NCBI GenBank assembly: GCA_034620365.1
Contig: JAQGEQ010000015.1
Span: 162,266 to 226,265, forward strand
Source of the DNA: Pegea sp. RAD2-039
Taxonomy: Eukaryota > Chordata > Thaliacea > Salpida > Salpidae
Direction: 5' to 3'
DNA: 64,000 bases
Both the position numbers and the translations under genes were made by a program. Shown in pieces: positions 11,962-25,600 of the stretch (positions are counted from its first letter, which is position 1; every line of letters begins with the position of its first letter). The notes below the pieces were generated by a model that was not told the DNA's origin, made no database searches, and saw only the letters and a program-made list of their open reading frames with translations.

Positions 11962-13092
11962 ATGGTCGATGAAAAACCAAAGTTGAATCGGCAGCTGGAT
12001 GCAATTCCTTCTGAATTGAGAGCTAAACCTTTAAAACGAAGAAGAGTCAGGCTGAAACGAGGTGATAACGTGCTGGAGAAGACCACTAATGAGCTTCTGT
12101 CAAAACTGGCCAATGAAAAGGCGATTAGCACAACAAACCGAAAGCCTCTTCCAGCAATATCAACAACCGGAAGAGATGAGAAAGATTGGTTTGCATCGGA
12201 AGCAAATATTTGTGAAGATCGAGTTTCAGATGAAGAAACGAATGTATTTCCGGATATCAATATGCGATTAAATGGTCGGAAGCGAGAACGCAACGCCGAT
12301 GCCGAAAGCGTATCCAGTGAAAAGTCTAAGATTGATTCCATCCCTACTGATTTCGACATTTTCATTTGTCGCAACAAGAAATCAACCAACCATCGCAGAC
12401 GTCCACCCAATCAGAACAAGTTAAGTTCTTCTAACGATCTTGATTGGCTAAATGATAACGTAGCTGCTGACAAGAAGCGATCGCGTCGACGTAATAATGA
12501 TGACGTCATCGAGAAGACACTTCAGCGATTAATGTCTGAAGATGAGTCCGAGCTAACAAATAAGCTGGCTCTGACTGATACAAGATCTACACGGCGGAGA
12601 AGCCGACGTCATCAAACGCTCGATGATGACATGACACGTGAGAAGACTAACAGCGTTTCAACAGAAGATTCACAAGTTGATGGGTCTCTATGTGAGTCTC
12701 TGGTCGGTAGACCGCGAAGACGTCGCGATTTGCAGCTAGATGAGACTCTAGAAGGAAGATCAGATCTTCATTATCTTTCGGATGCATTCAGTGATGATAT
12801 GAGTGCTTCTTATGATCCTAGTTTGCTCTCATCTGTTGCTCCTAAGTTACGGACACAAATTGAGACACAAACAAATGATGTTGGAATTTTCATTTCGCCG
12901 AAACGTCATAAAAAGCGACAGCGAGAGTCCTTTGGAAACAAAGAAGAGTCAATTCACGCAGATGAGATTGATGCATCTTGGCCAGATGTACAAAAAGATA
13001 AACAAAAGATTCGCCAAACTCGAAAGACTTCTTACAGAAAGTATCTTCCTCCCTTAGTTGAGTCGATTACAAAATCTGATTCAATCTTTTAA
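11962..13092 (+). CDS. Unrecognised intronless basic/acidic protein with internal repeats
   Basis: A single open frame of 376 codons, clearly richer in G+C than its flanks and with no introns. An in-frame TAA lies four codons before the ATG, so this Met is the likely start (context GAGAATGG). I do not recognise the protein. It is highly charged, with several Arg/Lys clusters that could act as nuclear localisation signals (KRRRVRLKR near 25, KKRSRRR near 168, RRRSRRH near 210, RPRRRR near 250) alternating with Asp/Glu/Ser stretches. A loose repeat recurs after the basic clusters: GDNVLEKTTNELLSKLANE, then NDDVIEKTLQRLMSEDESE, and more weakly LDDDMTREKT. There is no membrane segment or signal peptide. 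Most of it is probably disordered, with short helices at the repeats. It is an isolated gene between two long empty regions, with AATAAA 32 bases after the stop. It could instead be the sole coding exon of a gene with distant non-coding exons. Confidence 0.75.
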   Translation: MVDEKPKLNRQLDAIPSELRAKPLKRRRVRLKRGDNVLEKTTNELLSKLANEKAISTTNRKPLPAISTTGRDEKDWFASEANICEDRVSDEETNVFPDINMRLNGRKRERNADAESVSSEKSKIDSIPTDFDIFICRNKKSTNHRRRPPNQNKLSSSNDLDWLNDNVAADKKRSRRRNNDDVIEKTLQRLMSEDESELTNKLALTDTRSTRRRSRRHQTLDDDMTREKTNSVSTEDSQVDGSLCESLVGRPRRRRDLQLDETLEGRSDLHYLSDAFSDDMSASYDPSLLSSVAPKLRTQIETQTNDVGIFISPKRHKKRQRESFGNKEESIHADEIDASWPDVQKDKQKIRQTRKTSYRKYLPPLVESITKSDSIF

Positions 13093-13123
13093 CTTTTCTT
13101 CCTTTTAATCAAACTTTAATTAA

Positions 13124-13129
13124 AATAAA
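13124..13129 (+). terminator. Poly(A) signal AATAAA of the 11962-13092 gene
   Basis: AATAAA 32 bases after the TAA stop. It supports the + orientation and a very short 3' UTR, although AATAAA is frequent by chance in such AT-rich DNA. Confidence 0.5.
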
Positions 13130-16100
13130 AAAATGTCAGTGAAAGAAAAGCAACTATTATAAGGAATTAACATTTAACGGTTTTGATGAATATTACATCA
13201 CTTTCTATGATAAAAACTCTTTCAGTAAATCCTCCTTCTACTTAAGAGTCTCAAATACACAAAAATAATCGATTTTTTTTGAAGTTTTGAAAGCGTTGTA
13301 ACTCGCTGGTAATTAATACTTCAAAGTAACTATTCAAAATATCGCTTTTATCTATTCTTGTATTTCTTTGCTTAATTTTGTTTGTATTTATTAACTATTT
13401 AAATTATAGTACTTTATGTTTGCGTTAAGGATATTCAAATTAAAAAAAAACTTATGGTCAGTTATTGCGACAATATTCATTGTTGTTATTACTTTATAGT
13501 TTGTTAGAAAATTTAAATAAGTTCTCTGCTTCTTAATTGTTTTTCATTAAAACCAATTTTAGCGATTTTGTAAAATGTTAACAAGTTTCAAATAGCTATC
13601 TGCTAAAGTGTTTACTTTTTGATGTACTATTTAGTTTTTGTTGGGTTGATTTTAAATAGGGATTAACATCAACTGTGATAAGCTTACTTATGAGAAATAC
13701 TTGACAATAAAAGATAACAAAAAATCTCCGGATAAGTCAGAGAGTACTCATTCAGATATGTACTTGATCTTTCTTAGTAAGATTGCTGTTCAAATTAAGT
13801 GCAATTGTGTTACATAGATGATGAAAATGATTCTTCAAGAAACGTAAACCATTAAAGTTGGTATTCTTAAAACCAATCAAGCAATTAAAATATCACAGCA
13901 CAAGTCATGATAGAATTGTAAAATTGAAACATTTTGTAAATTAGATATAACTTTAAACATCTTTAGTTGTTGAAAAAACAAGATTAATATAAAGATAGTA
14001 TAAAGATGTTGTCTTTATTTGAAGGAGTTTGAAATTTGAATATGAGATAAATTGAATTTTATAAACTTGCTAGAAAAGTAAATGATGGAAATATAAAAAT
14101 GGAAGTTTGAATTTTTTAATGTTTGCTAATAAATAATCCAATATAAAATAGTATCATAAAACTCTTTTATAGTAGGTTATACAAAAAAGCAAATCAAGTT
14201 AATCGTTCTATTTTTGCATAAAATAAAATTGAAGAAATGGATTCAGAAAGGTCTTCTCTTCAAAACCTCACTTCACTAAATTTGAAATTGAATAACATTT
14301 AATTTAAAATGAATCATTTTGAGGTTAGGCTCTTTTTCATTTGAAGTCTACCGACTTTTTCAAGTTGTGACTTTTTATTGAAGCTAATTATAAAATTCAT
14401 TATTTTGAACAAGTAGCTTTAAGCTTTTTCAGCATAGTTAATTTGTTTTTTTAATCTTTTTAAACTTTTAAAGGGCTTCTACTCTTGTCAAATGTGCTTG
14501 AGGTTACTTAAAACTTACAAGTATTTGCAACAGAAAAACTGACTTGTATTTACAACTAAATCTTTTAAGCAGTTTAAAAGCACTGTGAGAAGAAAACCAA
14601 AGTCAGCTGCTGGTTTTAAAAGATAAAAATGTAATTGAAAGCATAAGGGCGTGTTTTTATTTGAGAGTTAGAAGCTACAATGACTCATTTATCTTAAAAT
14701 CAGATTACTTTGTTTGTCTATTGTCATTTGCCACACAGAAAATAAAAATATTGAAGTTTGCACTACTGCGTTTGAACAAGTGGCTTCTAAAGGTTTCTAG
14801 CTGCGTTTGTCAAACAGCAAATTAATCAGATTTTTTATGTTAAAAAGTAAATATTTGCTTTCATTTCTATCTTGAAATACATGTTAAAATGCTACATTAA
14901 TTTAAAACATTTCTCAAATATTGTTTATTTAAAATAACACGAAAAAGCTATTACCATATAAGTTTTATTTGAAAAAAGTATGTTGCCTGCGTTCTCATCT
15001 ACAACTTCTTATTTCATATGTATTTTTCATTTTACACAAAGCATCATGAAAGATAGGAACACAAACGTATGCTGCGATGTTGTTGGTTTAACATTCTATT
15101 CGTATTTGAAATGTCATTTTCATTTTTCAATAAAATCTTTTTGGTTTTCCAAATAGTCACAATTGGGTATTATAAAAGCCTAAAGTAAATAAATCGGTTT
15201 CATGTACACACATTCAAACTGATACAATAAAAAAATAATTGTTTGAAAATATAAATAAAAAGATCGAAAAAAGCGAATGAAGTGAAAACATATTTGATTT
15301 ATCTCGTTAAGTTAAATGATCCATTTAAAATTTTAAGATTGTAAAATTTTAAGCAAAATATAACGTATGTATAATTTTAGCACAATATAAGTTAAATAAA
15401 GCTGTTTACAAAGTTAAGAAATAGTTTTTCCTAATTGAATAAGATAGTATAATCCATTAAATTTTAAAGTTTTTGGTTTGCAAAGTAAATAAACCAGCAA
15501 TTAATACTTTTAACATCATACATTCAAGTTTAATTGATCGTAAAACGATAAAATATTACTGTAATTGTTATAAAATTTCAGTCTAATCTATGATTGCTTT
15601 GAAAGTTCAGCTGTCGCCTGCAGTGAAGGTTTAACAAAAGAATTTACAAGAAAACATTGGATATTTGGTAAGAGAAAATTTTAAGTAAAAATATTCTTCT
15701 ATCGATATCAGTTTAGAGTTGTACTTCAATTTTCGAGCTTGTAGTTAGAATCAAAACAAACTTTTTGATAACTGCTATATCAACATTTTTTGAGATATGA
15801 ATATTATAGGAGTAACACAAAGTGCGGTTCTATCAAACATAAGAATTTTATTTTTTCTATTAGTTTGTGAAAGCTAATATACATCTAATCATTGATTAAA
15901 ACTGTTGTTTAGTAACGAAAATTAAAGAGTTGAATAAACAAAAATCTATGAGCTTATTTGCTGATGATAAAACGCGTTTATTACTAATAAATCTTACACT
16001 AACCTATTATCAGCAATTCTGTTTTAAACTAAGTTGTTTAATTTAACACAGCAGGAACAAATAAACCATTAAAGTGTTTTTTTATAATTCTCTGTATGAC

Positions 16101-17878
16101 AAATCAAGTAAATCAAAAATCTTTGCAATTATTCAAAGCAAAGTTTTCAATCATAACCATGATTCTGTTACAGAATGCTTTGGTCAGCTATTTCCTAATA
16201 CTCTTTACAACAAGCAATTTTAAAAAGATGTTAACCGTCAAGTGCATTGTTGTTTGTGTTAGCTAAAGCATTGTAAATGGAAAAACTGAATTAATCAAAT
16301 TAGCATTAGATTGAATAATGTAAAAAAACATCCTGACTAGTTCGAGGGCACTTCTAGTTGTAGCCTTAAGTATTGCTGCATAAGTTATGCGAGTGTCAGA
16401 TAGTGAAGTTACAGTTGTGTTTACAGGGAAATAAAATAACTAAGATATAAGAAGTGGGTTCCACTAATCTTTATCTTACATCTTCAGCTCTTTTAATCAT
16501 ACAAATTCTAATCACTTTTGATGCTTCAAACTATTGTAGTGAGCTTATAGACTAAGGGTCCTGGGAAAGTGTCTCTGGTGTACAAAAAGCCTCAATCTTA
16601 TGAGTATTAGGCTTATTTGTCCGTTGATAAAAGAAGAAACTTGCATTTTTTATATAAAGAAGTGTGCATCTTTTATATCTGACCCCCAACTGTGTAGTTC
16701 TTACCCGTTCACCTTCTGCTTACAAAACAATACTGAGAAGTTTTAACTGCTAGGTTGTGTTGCTTCTTGAAGACTGCAATACCTGCAGTGCTTGCTACTA
16801 ACAAGTAATCACTGTAAAGCAATAATATATTTATTGCAACTTTTATGTGACAGGCTTGAATTTCAGAAGCATCAACTTATTGTTTACATTTTTACAAGTT
16901 CATAATAAACCAAATACAATTTTAAACTATTATATTTTAAAAAGCTTCCATCTACACTTAAATAAGGAAAGTAAAGTTCATTTGTTTGCTTCAGAACGAT
17001 TTAACTGCATTTAGTATTAATTTAAAAAACTATGCTGACTGGAATCCTCTCTTAATAGTTGATTACAATAACTATTCATGAAAAAGAATCATAAATGTTT
17101 TAATTCCTTAATTGTCCAAAACTGTAACAATTAGGAGAGATTAAAACCATTTTTATTTATTTTGTAAGCAATAAAAGTAATTAAAAAATACATAATTTGA
17201 ACTAATAAAAATTAAATTTAAATAACTAATTAGTTATACTAATTAATTAACGTTCTTCGTCTAATGATAAATCATTTGCGAACCTAAAGATGACTTTTTA
17301 TAAATGATAAGAATAAAATAATTTGAATTATTTTTGCTATTGTCTAAATTTGGTTATAAATTATATCATAAATAAATTCTCAATAATCAACTCTTTTAAT
17401 TTCCTTGTTTGATAAGAGCTAAGAAACAAATCGTAAACTAAAACTTGGCTGATAAAATTAGGACTATAAGGATTTAGTATTAATTTACAAAAGACAAATT
17501 TAAGAATAAATTATACATGATATATTTGAAAAGATTTTATAATAAGATGCTAATCTAGACTTGAGCTAGAAAATTTAAATTATTTTGATAATAAGAGCTA
17601 AGTTAAAAATCTTAGAAATATATTTGGTTCTTCAAAAGGGCCTGGGTTAAACCTAAATTTGATTGAGATAAACATATTTACAATTATTTTTACAAAAATA
17701 GATTTTATATGATTTCAATAGCACTCAATTTTGATTGTTAATTTGATATTGAGTTGTTAAGAAGCATTTTGTATCTCTAAGCAAGGTACTGTTTTTAGAA
17801 CGTTGATATTAAAGATAATACAAAAATGATAAAAAAATTTTGATTGAATTTGGCTTAACCAGTAGGTTTGAAAATTCG

Positions 17879-17912
17879 ATTTTAATAAAATTTTAATAAA
17901 ATTTTAATAAAA
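17879..17912. repeat. Three tandem copies of an 11-bp AT-rich unit
   Basis: ATTTTAATAAA-type units repeat three times in direct orientation, visible by eye. No function can be assigned. Confidence 0.7.
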
Positions 17913-19651
17913 ACCAATTATTTTTAGAAGCACAAACTTTTCTATAAATTCACAGGCACTCAAAACATTGAGTGACATTTTAGTTAAAAGTTATTAAAAT
18001 TAAAGTTCAATCGATGTTTTTCGGATAATGTCAAGTATGATTTTAGTTTGACATTTTTCATGAAACTAGTTACTGTTTTTGCAAAAACACGAATTACTGA
18101 CAGATGATTATTATCAAGATCTCATTTAATTTTATTTAACTCTGCATTTAGAGTTTCATATAAGATGAGACTTTATTAAAATATTAGAGTCTTAAAGATT
18201 AATATTTATTATTATTATTTAGACATTTTATTATTCTACAAATATTTCAACTGTTCTTCTACTTCAACCTTTAAAGTCTAAAGATAGTAAAGAAGTTTGC
18301 TTTAAAAGAGAACATTTTCCATATAAACCTTTCCTAAAAACAAGATAATCTTTTTGTAAACGCTGGCATAAGACTTTATTTGTTATAGCTTTATTTTATT
18401 TAAAGTCTGTAACTTGAGTATTAGTTGAAATTCATCACAAGCTTATACAAAGATAGCATACTGACTGACAGCCATCTATAAGATACACATAAACAACTAC
18501 CACTTTTTTGTGGCTTAAACTAGTTCCGGTGATCTCAATATAAAAACAGGAAGCGATATTTAAGATTTATATTTATTTTGCTAAACTTAAAGATTTATCT
18601 GTTTAATATTAGCCAAAAGACAAATTTTGATCTAAAAGTATTTTATTGTACAGTAGGTTTTATTTTTCAAACTGAACTTACATCTAGACTTTATGAGATG
18701 AACCAATGTATTAAATCTTTTTCGATACGATGCTTACTACTAAGCTTGATTTTTTTAGAATAAATTTTAGATCTTTACTTTTCAAACAAATTTAAAATAA
18801 AATAAATTGATTAAAAATAATTATTTATAAGCAAAAAACAAAAGCCAGCAAACTATTTTACTGTTTACAAATATTTGCTTTGATTTTTAAAAGATTAACT
18901 TGATAAGTATCTTCAGTTTCTGCCGAAATCGGATTTAATCTTTGTTTTTGTTTCTTAATTCAAGAAATATGGAGCACCTATTGATACTATAATCTCTAAT
19001 ATAAAGCTCTATTATTTTTGAAGATTAAAAGGTTTTGTATTGGTATTTACTGTAATCCTGAATTTCATTCAAAGTTTTGTAATAAAGAAAGTCAGCTAAA
19101 CAAAAGAACAGAAACATTCGTTAAAGTTTTGAAATACTTCAGAGTAGGAGTTTAAAATTGTTCAGATAAGCTAAAGCTGTTAATTTCAAACTCTCAAAAA
19201 GTCTAATGAATACATAAAAGATGGTTGCTTAACGTTTATTTGACAAGTTTTAGATTTAAGTCAAACAATTTGTTGCAAAAAAAAGACAAACTGGAAATTA
19301 AATCAGTCTTATAAGTCATGATCAAACTCTAACTGACTAATATTTCAACGAAAAGTTATGATAATTTGAAAAAAAAACCAACATACATTTGACAAAATGT
19401 TAACAAAAACTTCACATACAGGATAAAAAATACTATCTTGCAACAATCAATAAAGACAAAAATGTATAAAAGTAGAAATAAAGGAATGTTACTGTTGTAA
19501 TTAGTACAATGTCACGAATTCAGTAAATACTTTCAAGGCATATTGAAATTATCATATTGTATAAATCATCTGATAGAAGAAAGAGTAATTTCGTTTATGA
19601 TATGCAAGCTTATAGACAATGAGTCTATAAGAATAATTTGAGAAAAAAATA

Positions 19652-22600
19652 TTAGACACAGGAAACATTGTACGTATGATTAGAAGTTCGGATGCTGGAA
19701 TCAATATAAGCTGCCATCAGTTTAACGCAGGAAAACATCTGATAAAAAACAGAATTTGTGAGTAGTTTGTTAAATATCTAAAATATTTGCATCACTTTGA
19801 AACGGAATTATATAGTTTTATTTTTCAGTTTGATATTTGTTTAAAAGTAATTAATTAATTTTAAATTATAAAATAGAAATAAAAAACTGAAGCTTTTATA
19901 CCTGAATCTTTGGCATTGAAAACAACAGCTTCTTACATCGAGAACTACCCGGAGTTTCTACTACAATCATCAAATGATTTTTAAAAGGTCCGAAGCTGAT
20001 CAGATGAACATATTTCCAAGAATCGATCACTTGCTGCAAGTTTTAAGAAATTCAAAATAAAATCAAAGATTTATAAATTAAAGTTTTTTGAAACATTTTT
20101 TTGTAATGAAAATTTTTGTAAATATTCTTTTAATTTAACACTATTTGTTTGAATGCTTTAAAAATTGCTTTTTTATAGTTATCATCTGTAAAAATTCTAT
20201 ACATGTGTACCATTGTTCTGTGATGAAGCATCTTTAATCCGTATTCCTCCACCGCTAACCAAAACGAATCTCCTTTATGCTTTCCACAACTTTCATTCTT
20301 GTATAAAAAGTTTAATAAACAAGTCAACATAACTTTTCATAAAATTTTAAAGTTTTAAAAGGCTTTAAAACCAAAATCTTGTCTCCTATTTAACTAGCAA
20401 ATAGCCAAATGTACCAAACAGTAGTTTAAGTTCATTAAATGACTATTCAAATAGTATCTGTTATTTTTTAACAGCCACTACAGTGAATGTTTGTGTAAAA
20501 TTTTGTGTAACTAAATCAAATAAGTGTTAATGTCACCTTGGCAGGGAAAAACGTCGCTTCAGATAGAGGCCACTGTCTGACAACATTCAAAAAAGCTCTG
20601 ATACATTCATTTCTTGAAGTGTTTTTTAATGCGGACCACTTTTCAATGATTTTGTCCCTATGCTGTCTAAACAACATTAATCGTTACTTATTACAAAAGA
20701 AATTTCTGTAAAAGTGGCAGAATTTCGAGGAAAAATTTGAACAAAAGTAAAAAATTCGATTGTCAATCAGTTTCTTTAAAAAAAAAGTTTGCTTTAGTCT
20801 CAAACAAACTTGAAGATTCGACACAAGTCTGAGCAAACATGAAGATGTAAATTATTTAATGGCCTGACTTACTTCGAACAATGCCTTCCACGTGTGTCTC
20901 GGTAACGAGCTGGGAAAAACTTCTCGATTACATCAACCACAGCCTTTGATGAATCAAAAGTCCAAGGTCCTAATTTAATTTGACAAATTAGAGCTGTAAG
21001 CTCGAGCGAGAGTTCACGGGTGACCGGAAAGCGGTCTTTTGCCACCAAAACTCCGATCTAAGAGAGATGATACTCAACTAACAGCTCTGATCTTTTATTG
21101 AGATAATCACTTGATGAATGATGAGGAGTCGCTCAAAATCAGTTTCAAACACTCGGTGGCGCTCAAACCACAGTCTTCGACGGAATGTAAATTTAGGTGC
21201 AGCAGAGATTCTTCGAATGGTGCATCCGTTCGCACTTCGATCACCGACTGCTAGAGTCTCATTGATACCTAAAATACCCGGAGGTAGCACCTTACCACGC
21301 CGGGTGGCACTTTCCCACGCTGATATTACGTCACATATCTTAAAAATTAAAATATTTAGCCGAGTCATCAACTACGTCAACTAGTACCTTGACTTGAGGA
21401 TCAACAAAATGTTCAAAACTACTCCCAGTTTCCGGATCATTTACAAAGAGGCAGAAACCGGAAGTTAAAAAGTTGCGTATTTGAACTTGAGCTGCAATCC
21501 GTTTGCTAAACTCTAATGCAGTTGTAGATCCGTGAAAACTGATCACCTGGAAAAGCAAGAAGCAAGAGATCAGTCTTATTGACAGATTTGACGAGTTTAA
21601 AATAGTAGCTTTATTTGTAGTTGTTGAGAAGATTTAGGGAAGTTGGTGCGTTGCAGAAGCTGATCTTCAACATGTTTGCTCGTTTAAGATTAAAGACAAA
21701 CTTGTTCGACAAGCTGTTGGCTTGTTGGTAGCTTCGTGGATAAATATTTGGACAAAGAGTTAGGACAAGTATTTTAGTTGTACTTCAAATAGATTTTGTT
21801 TGTAATCAAATTTCATATGATTTATTTACAGATGTTCTTTTGAAAGCAACATAAAAGAGATTGTTTGATAGATTAGATTACTGGTTTTATGTTTTTAAAA
21901 TGTTAAGAGCAACAATTAGATCATTATTCAAAGCTTTACAGATTCATCATTCACAATTATTGAATGTCACAAAATTAAATCAGTGGTGGTTAAAGGTAGA
22001 TATTATTTCTAATAATATTGTCAATAGTTTTAATTGCAATAAAACTGTTCAAAGCTGCAATCAACGATTAAGTTTTCATGAATTATAAAACTTGAAAAAA
22101 CTAATTGTTGTTTGAAGTCTTCTATAATTTATAAACTTCTTTATCTTTTACAATAAAACTTGTCAAAGGGGTTTTTATCAGAGATATACAACAACATCGT
22201 CAACAATAGATACGTTCATTGTCTTCTACTACCACGAGCCCATTTGTTCATCTTCATAACAACTTCTTATCCAAACAACTCAACGAGTGTTTATTTAAAC
22301 AAATAAGACATTTTCGCTTGCCATTAGTGGAACAAGTTACATTATTTTATAATCGACAAAACATGACTTATTTTCAAAGATAGAACACCTTACTTGATAG
22401 GATCCGTCATAAAAGTGGACAGGAACACTAATAGGGAGCGAATGCAAGAAGGGATTGTTGATTATGATAGATACCGATTCACTACAGGAAGGAGCAACTG
22501 ATCTAGGACCTGCATTTCGCGCTCTATCCATTGAACGCCGGCAGTAAGCAGCATATTGCCCAACTTCACTTCTGTAATACAAATTTCGATTTCAGTAATC

Positions 22601-25600
22601 TTGTTTAGTTAGGAACTCAGTAGACTCTGCTAATTTGAGTACTTGATGAGCAATTAACTGTTGACTTTGTGAGTTATAACTTGAATTACTAAAATATCAT
22701 TTGGTTTGAGTTTTAGGAAGTGAATCCCGAGTTTTTTGAAGTTCAGATTAAAATTATTTGACAAAATTTAATTCTGCAGTTGAACTAAATTGAGAGAACT
22801 TACTTAGAGTCAATATGTCTTTGAAGATGAATCCGGAAAAGTTCTGACATCAGAGCTCCCGGAATAAATAAAGGAGTCAAGAGAGCAAACAACTTCCACG
22901 ACTAGAAGTAATTTATATTTAAATAAAGACATCTTTAGAGATATTAGGCTAAACTAACTTGGAGGTAAGAACTTTTTTTATCTGAGTCTCTTCGATTAGT
23001 AGCAATGAAAAGATGGGCGAAGAGTTCACCAAGAAGTTCCGGGTGTGTGATGCAAACATGTGAGATGGATTGGGCGATAGTTACGTGAAAATCAGTGCTC
23101 TTTGGCTCCAGCGTGTGGTTACAAAACCGCTGAATCATCTGCATCGTAAAAATATCAATTTAACACCATTGCAATTACTAAAAGTATATTTCATATTTTT
23201 GGAAAAGCTTTGTTTATTGTTGAGTTACTTGTTAATGTTTATTTGTACCTATTTTTATGTAAGACTTTGTTTTAATTTTGGGATATATTTTAATCCAGCT
23301 ATTTCTTTATCTTTGGCACTTAATACAAACCACAAAAGCTAACCTGTTATAAAGAGACTAATTAAGATAGGTTTGAATTCAATTTAGTTGCTGTTTTTGG
23401 CAGTTTGAAGGCTCTTAAATAAAAAGAAACTGAAGTTGACGTTGCTTTCGTTTGGAAATGTGATTGCTAGCTAATTGGAAAAACTAAATTTGTTGGTATT
23501 TCTCCTTGGCTAGTTTTTTTAGTAACTAAAACGCTCAAATATGTAGCTAGTCTTTCAACAAACTGATAAAGAAGAATCAAAAATAGATGGGAATAAACTA
23601 ACAATCTGACTTTTGTGTACATAGAGCTACTTTCAATTTATTAGAACGTTTGGTCTGAGTACCTTTGCCAACTTTACAGCTTCAACTGTTACACCTTTGG
23701 ATGCTAAGGACGTTAAAGGAACGTTATAATCGATCGTTTCGGAGTAAAAAAGAATCGAGTTGTCCCAGATCTTCTGAGGTGGTAATAAACCTTCTTTTAT
23801 GTCCCTCAATAGCTTATTGATTGCTCTTTCAAATACTGTCAGCGAAGGAATAGTTGAGATGGAACTCAAAGCGGATAACCAAGTAGTCTGTAGGAAATAA
23901 AAAAATAAAGTTAAGATGTTTATGTAAGATTTTACTTAAAATCAACTTGAAATTATTTCTATCTGTGGGAAAGCATTCAAACCATTTTAACTGATTTCTT
24001 TTCAAAATAAACTTAGTTTAAACAGCTGCGGAATGAATGATGTTATAATAAATGAGGTTTCTAGTAGTTTGTGAATGAACGTAAAGTACGTTCAACAAAA
24101 GACTCGGAAACAATAAAAAGTAATAAAGAAAGAATACTTTTACGTGACAGCCAACTTCTGCAGTAGGAATACGAAAATAAAAGTGTTTTCTTAATTCAAA
24201 ACTTTCCTGCTTACTTTTTCATATGAACGATTAAAGTAAAGAAAGATTTCCGAATCATTTTCGATGTGACGAAGTGAAATCACGTGGTTTCTTGACGTCA
24301 CAGCAGCAGTAGCTTCATTCATGATTTTTGAAGTGACTTTTGGATTGTTCTCTACAACGCACTTTGTCAAATCCACTTTCTCATAAATCGTCTAAAAAAT
24401 GTTTTGAGTTTGATAGATACAAATTAAAAAGTTGCACAAATTTTTACTTTTAGATCATCACTGACTTAGCATAAAGTAAAAAAGTAATTTAATCTTTAAG
24501 ATTACTATCAAAAGAAGATACTTTTGGTTCATCTTCCGAATGAAATTCAAGATGGTTTTCTTCAATATCTGCCCACACGGTGGCACTAGCACCATCCTTT
24601 ACTCGAACTAATTTCAGTTTTAGATGCTTGCTAACTTTGCTTATGACACCATCCAATGACGTCATCACAGCCGTCGATGACTGCTTGACGTTGACAACTT
24701 CTTTAAGTGCTACAAACAATATGAAGCGCTTTAATTGAAAGATATCTTAACATCTGCTAGATGTAGGTCTGTTGATTATCTTGATTGATAAGATTTGAAT
24801 AGATAAACTCATTGTTGTCATGATTACAACACCATCGAGGTTCTTTCTCTATCTTCAACTTGATCAATTACATTGTTTTAAAAATCTTACCTTTAAACCA
24901 TTCATCAGCTTGCAATTTACAAGATGCTGTTAGATGAAAGGTCTGGTTTGGAGTAGAGATCTTCAGTCCTTCTCTTCCAGCTGACATCTTGCTAACCACA
25001 ACATTATTACTCAAAATGTTGAAAAGGATGTAGCCTCGAACGTTGCTGTTTGGTTCAACCTACAAAAACCCACTACTCATTTATCTTCAGTACACTTGAA
25101 GCTTGATATTACATTTCATCATCACCAAATCACAAGAAGATTAAATATCAACAACACAGATGTTACAAGACTCAACTTTCAAGACTCACCGGTGTTTTGT
25201 GATACTCTAATTTACCGTCCTTCAACACGAACCATCTCTTCTTCCAAACTCTTGATTTTAAACCAAACATCTTTAAGTATCCTGATTTTTGCGTCGTCAT
25301 CGCTTTATTGATGACGTCACTGCGCGTAGCTCGCGAGTTGGCGAGTGATGTCGTCACAGATGAACGTGCATCTTTCTGCTCCGATGTCTTCAGAAGTTTG
25401 TTTTCCGGTTCAAATCTGTCTGCGGCCAGGCTGCAGACCGAACCCAACGCGTCAGGAGGAATCGCGTAATCGCTTTCTGTACTCGCCATTGATTGCTGTG
25501 AGTTTGCTGCAAACAACAAATCGCGTTAATGACGTCATATCCGCTTTTCACACCAAAGCATGTGGCAATTGTGCCTTCGATATCTCGATGACAGCCCCTT

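Larger units (their letters stand above)
13093..19651. other. Long AT-rich intergenic region
   Basis: About 6.5 kb with no gene seen on either strand; open frames are short and AT-driven. The PLEKHH 3' UTR presumably lies at the right end, with TTTATT (AATAAA on -) at 19235-19240. A small tandem repeat lies at 17879-17912. Confidence 0.55.

Noticed and set aside
11946-12410. Long open frame on the minus strand opposite the 11962 gene
   Set aside because: It is the complement of the plus-strand coding frame; its length follows from codon composition and it has no supporting motif or splice context.
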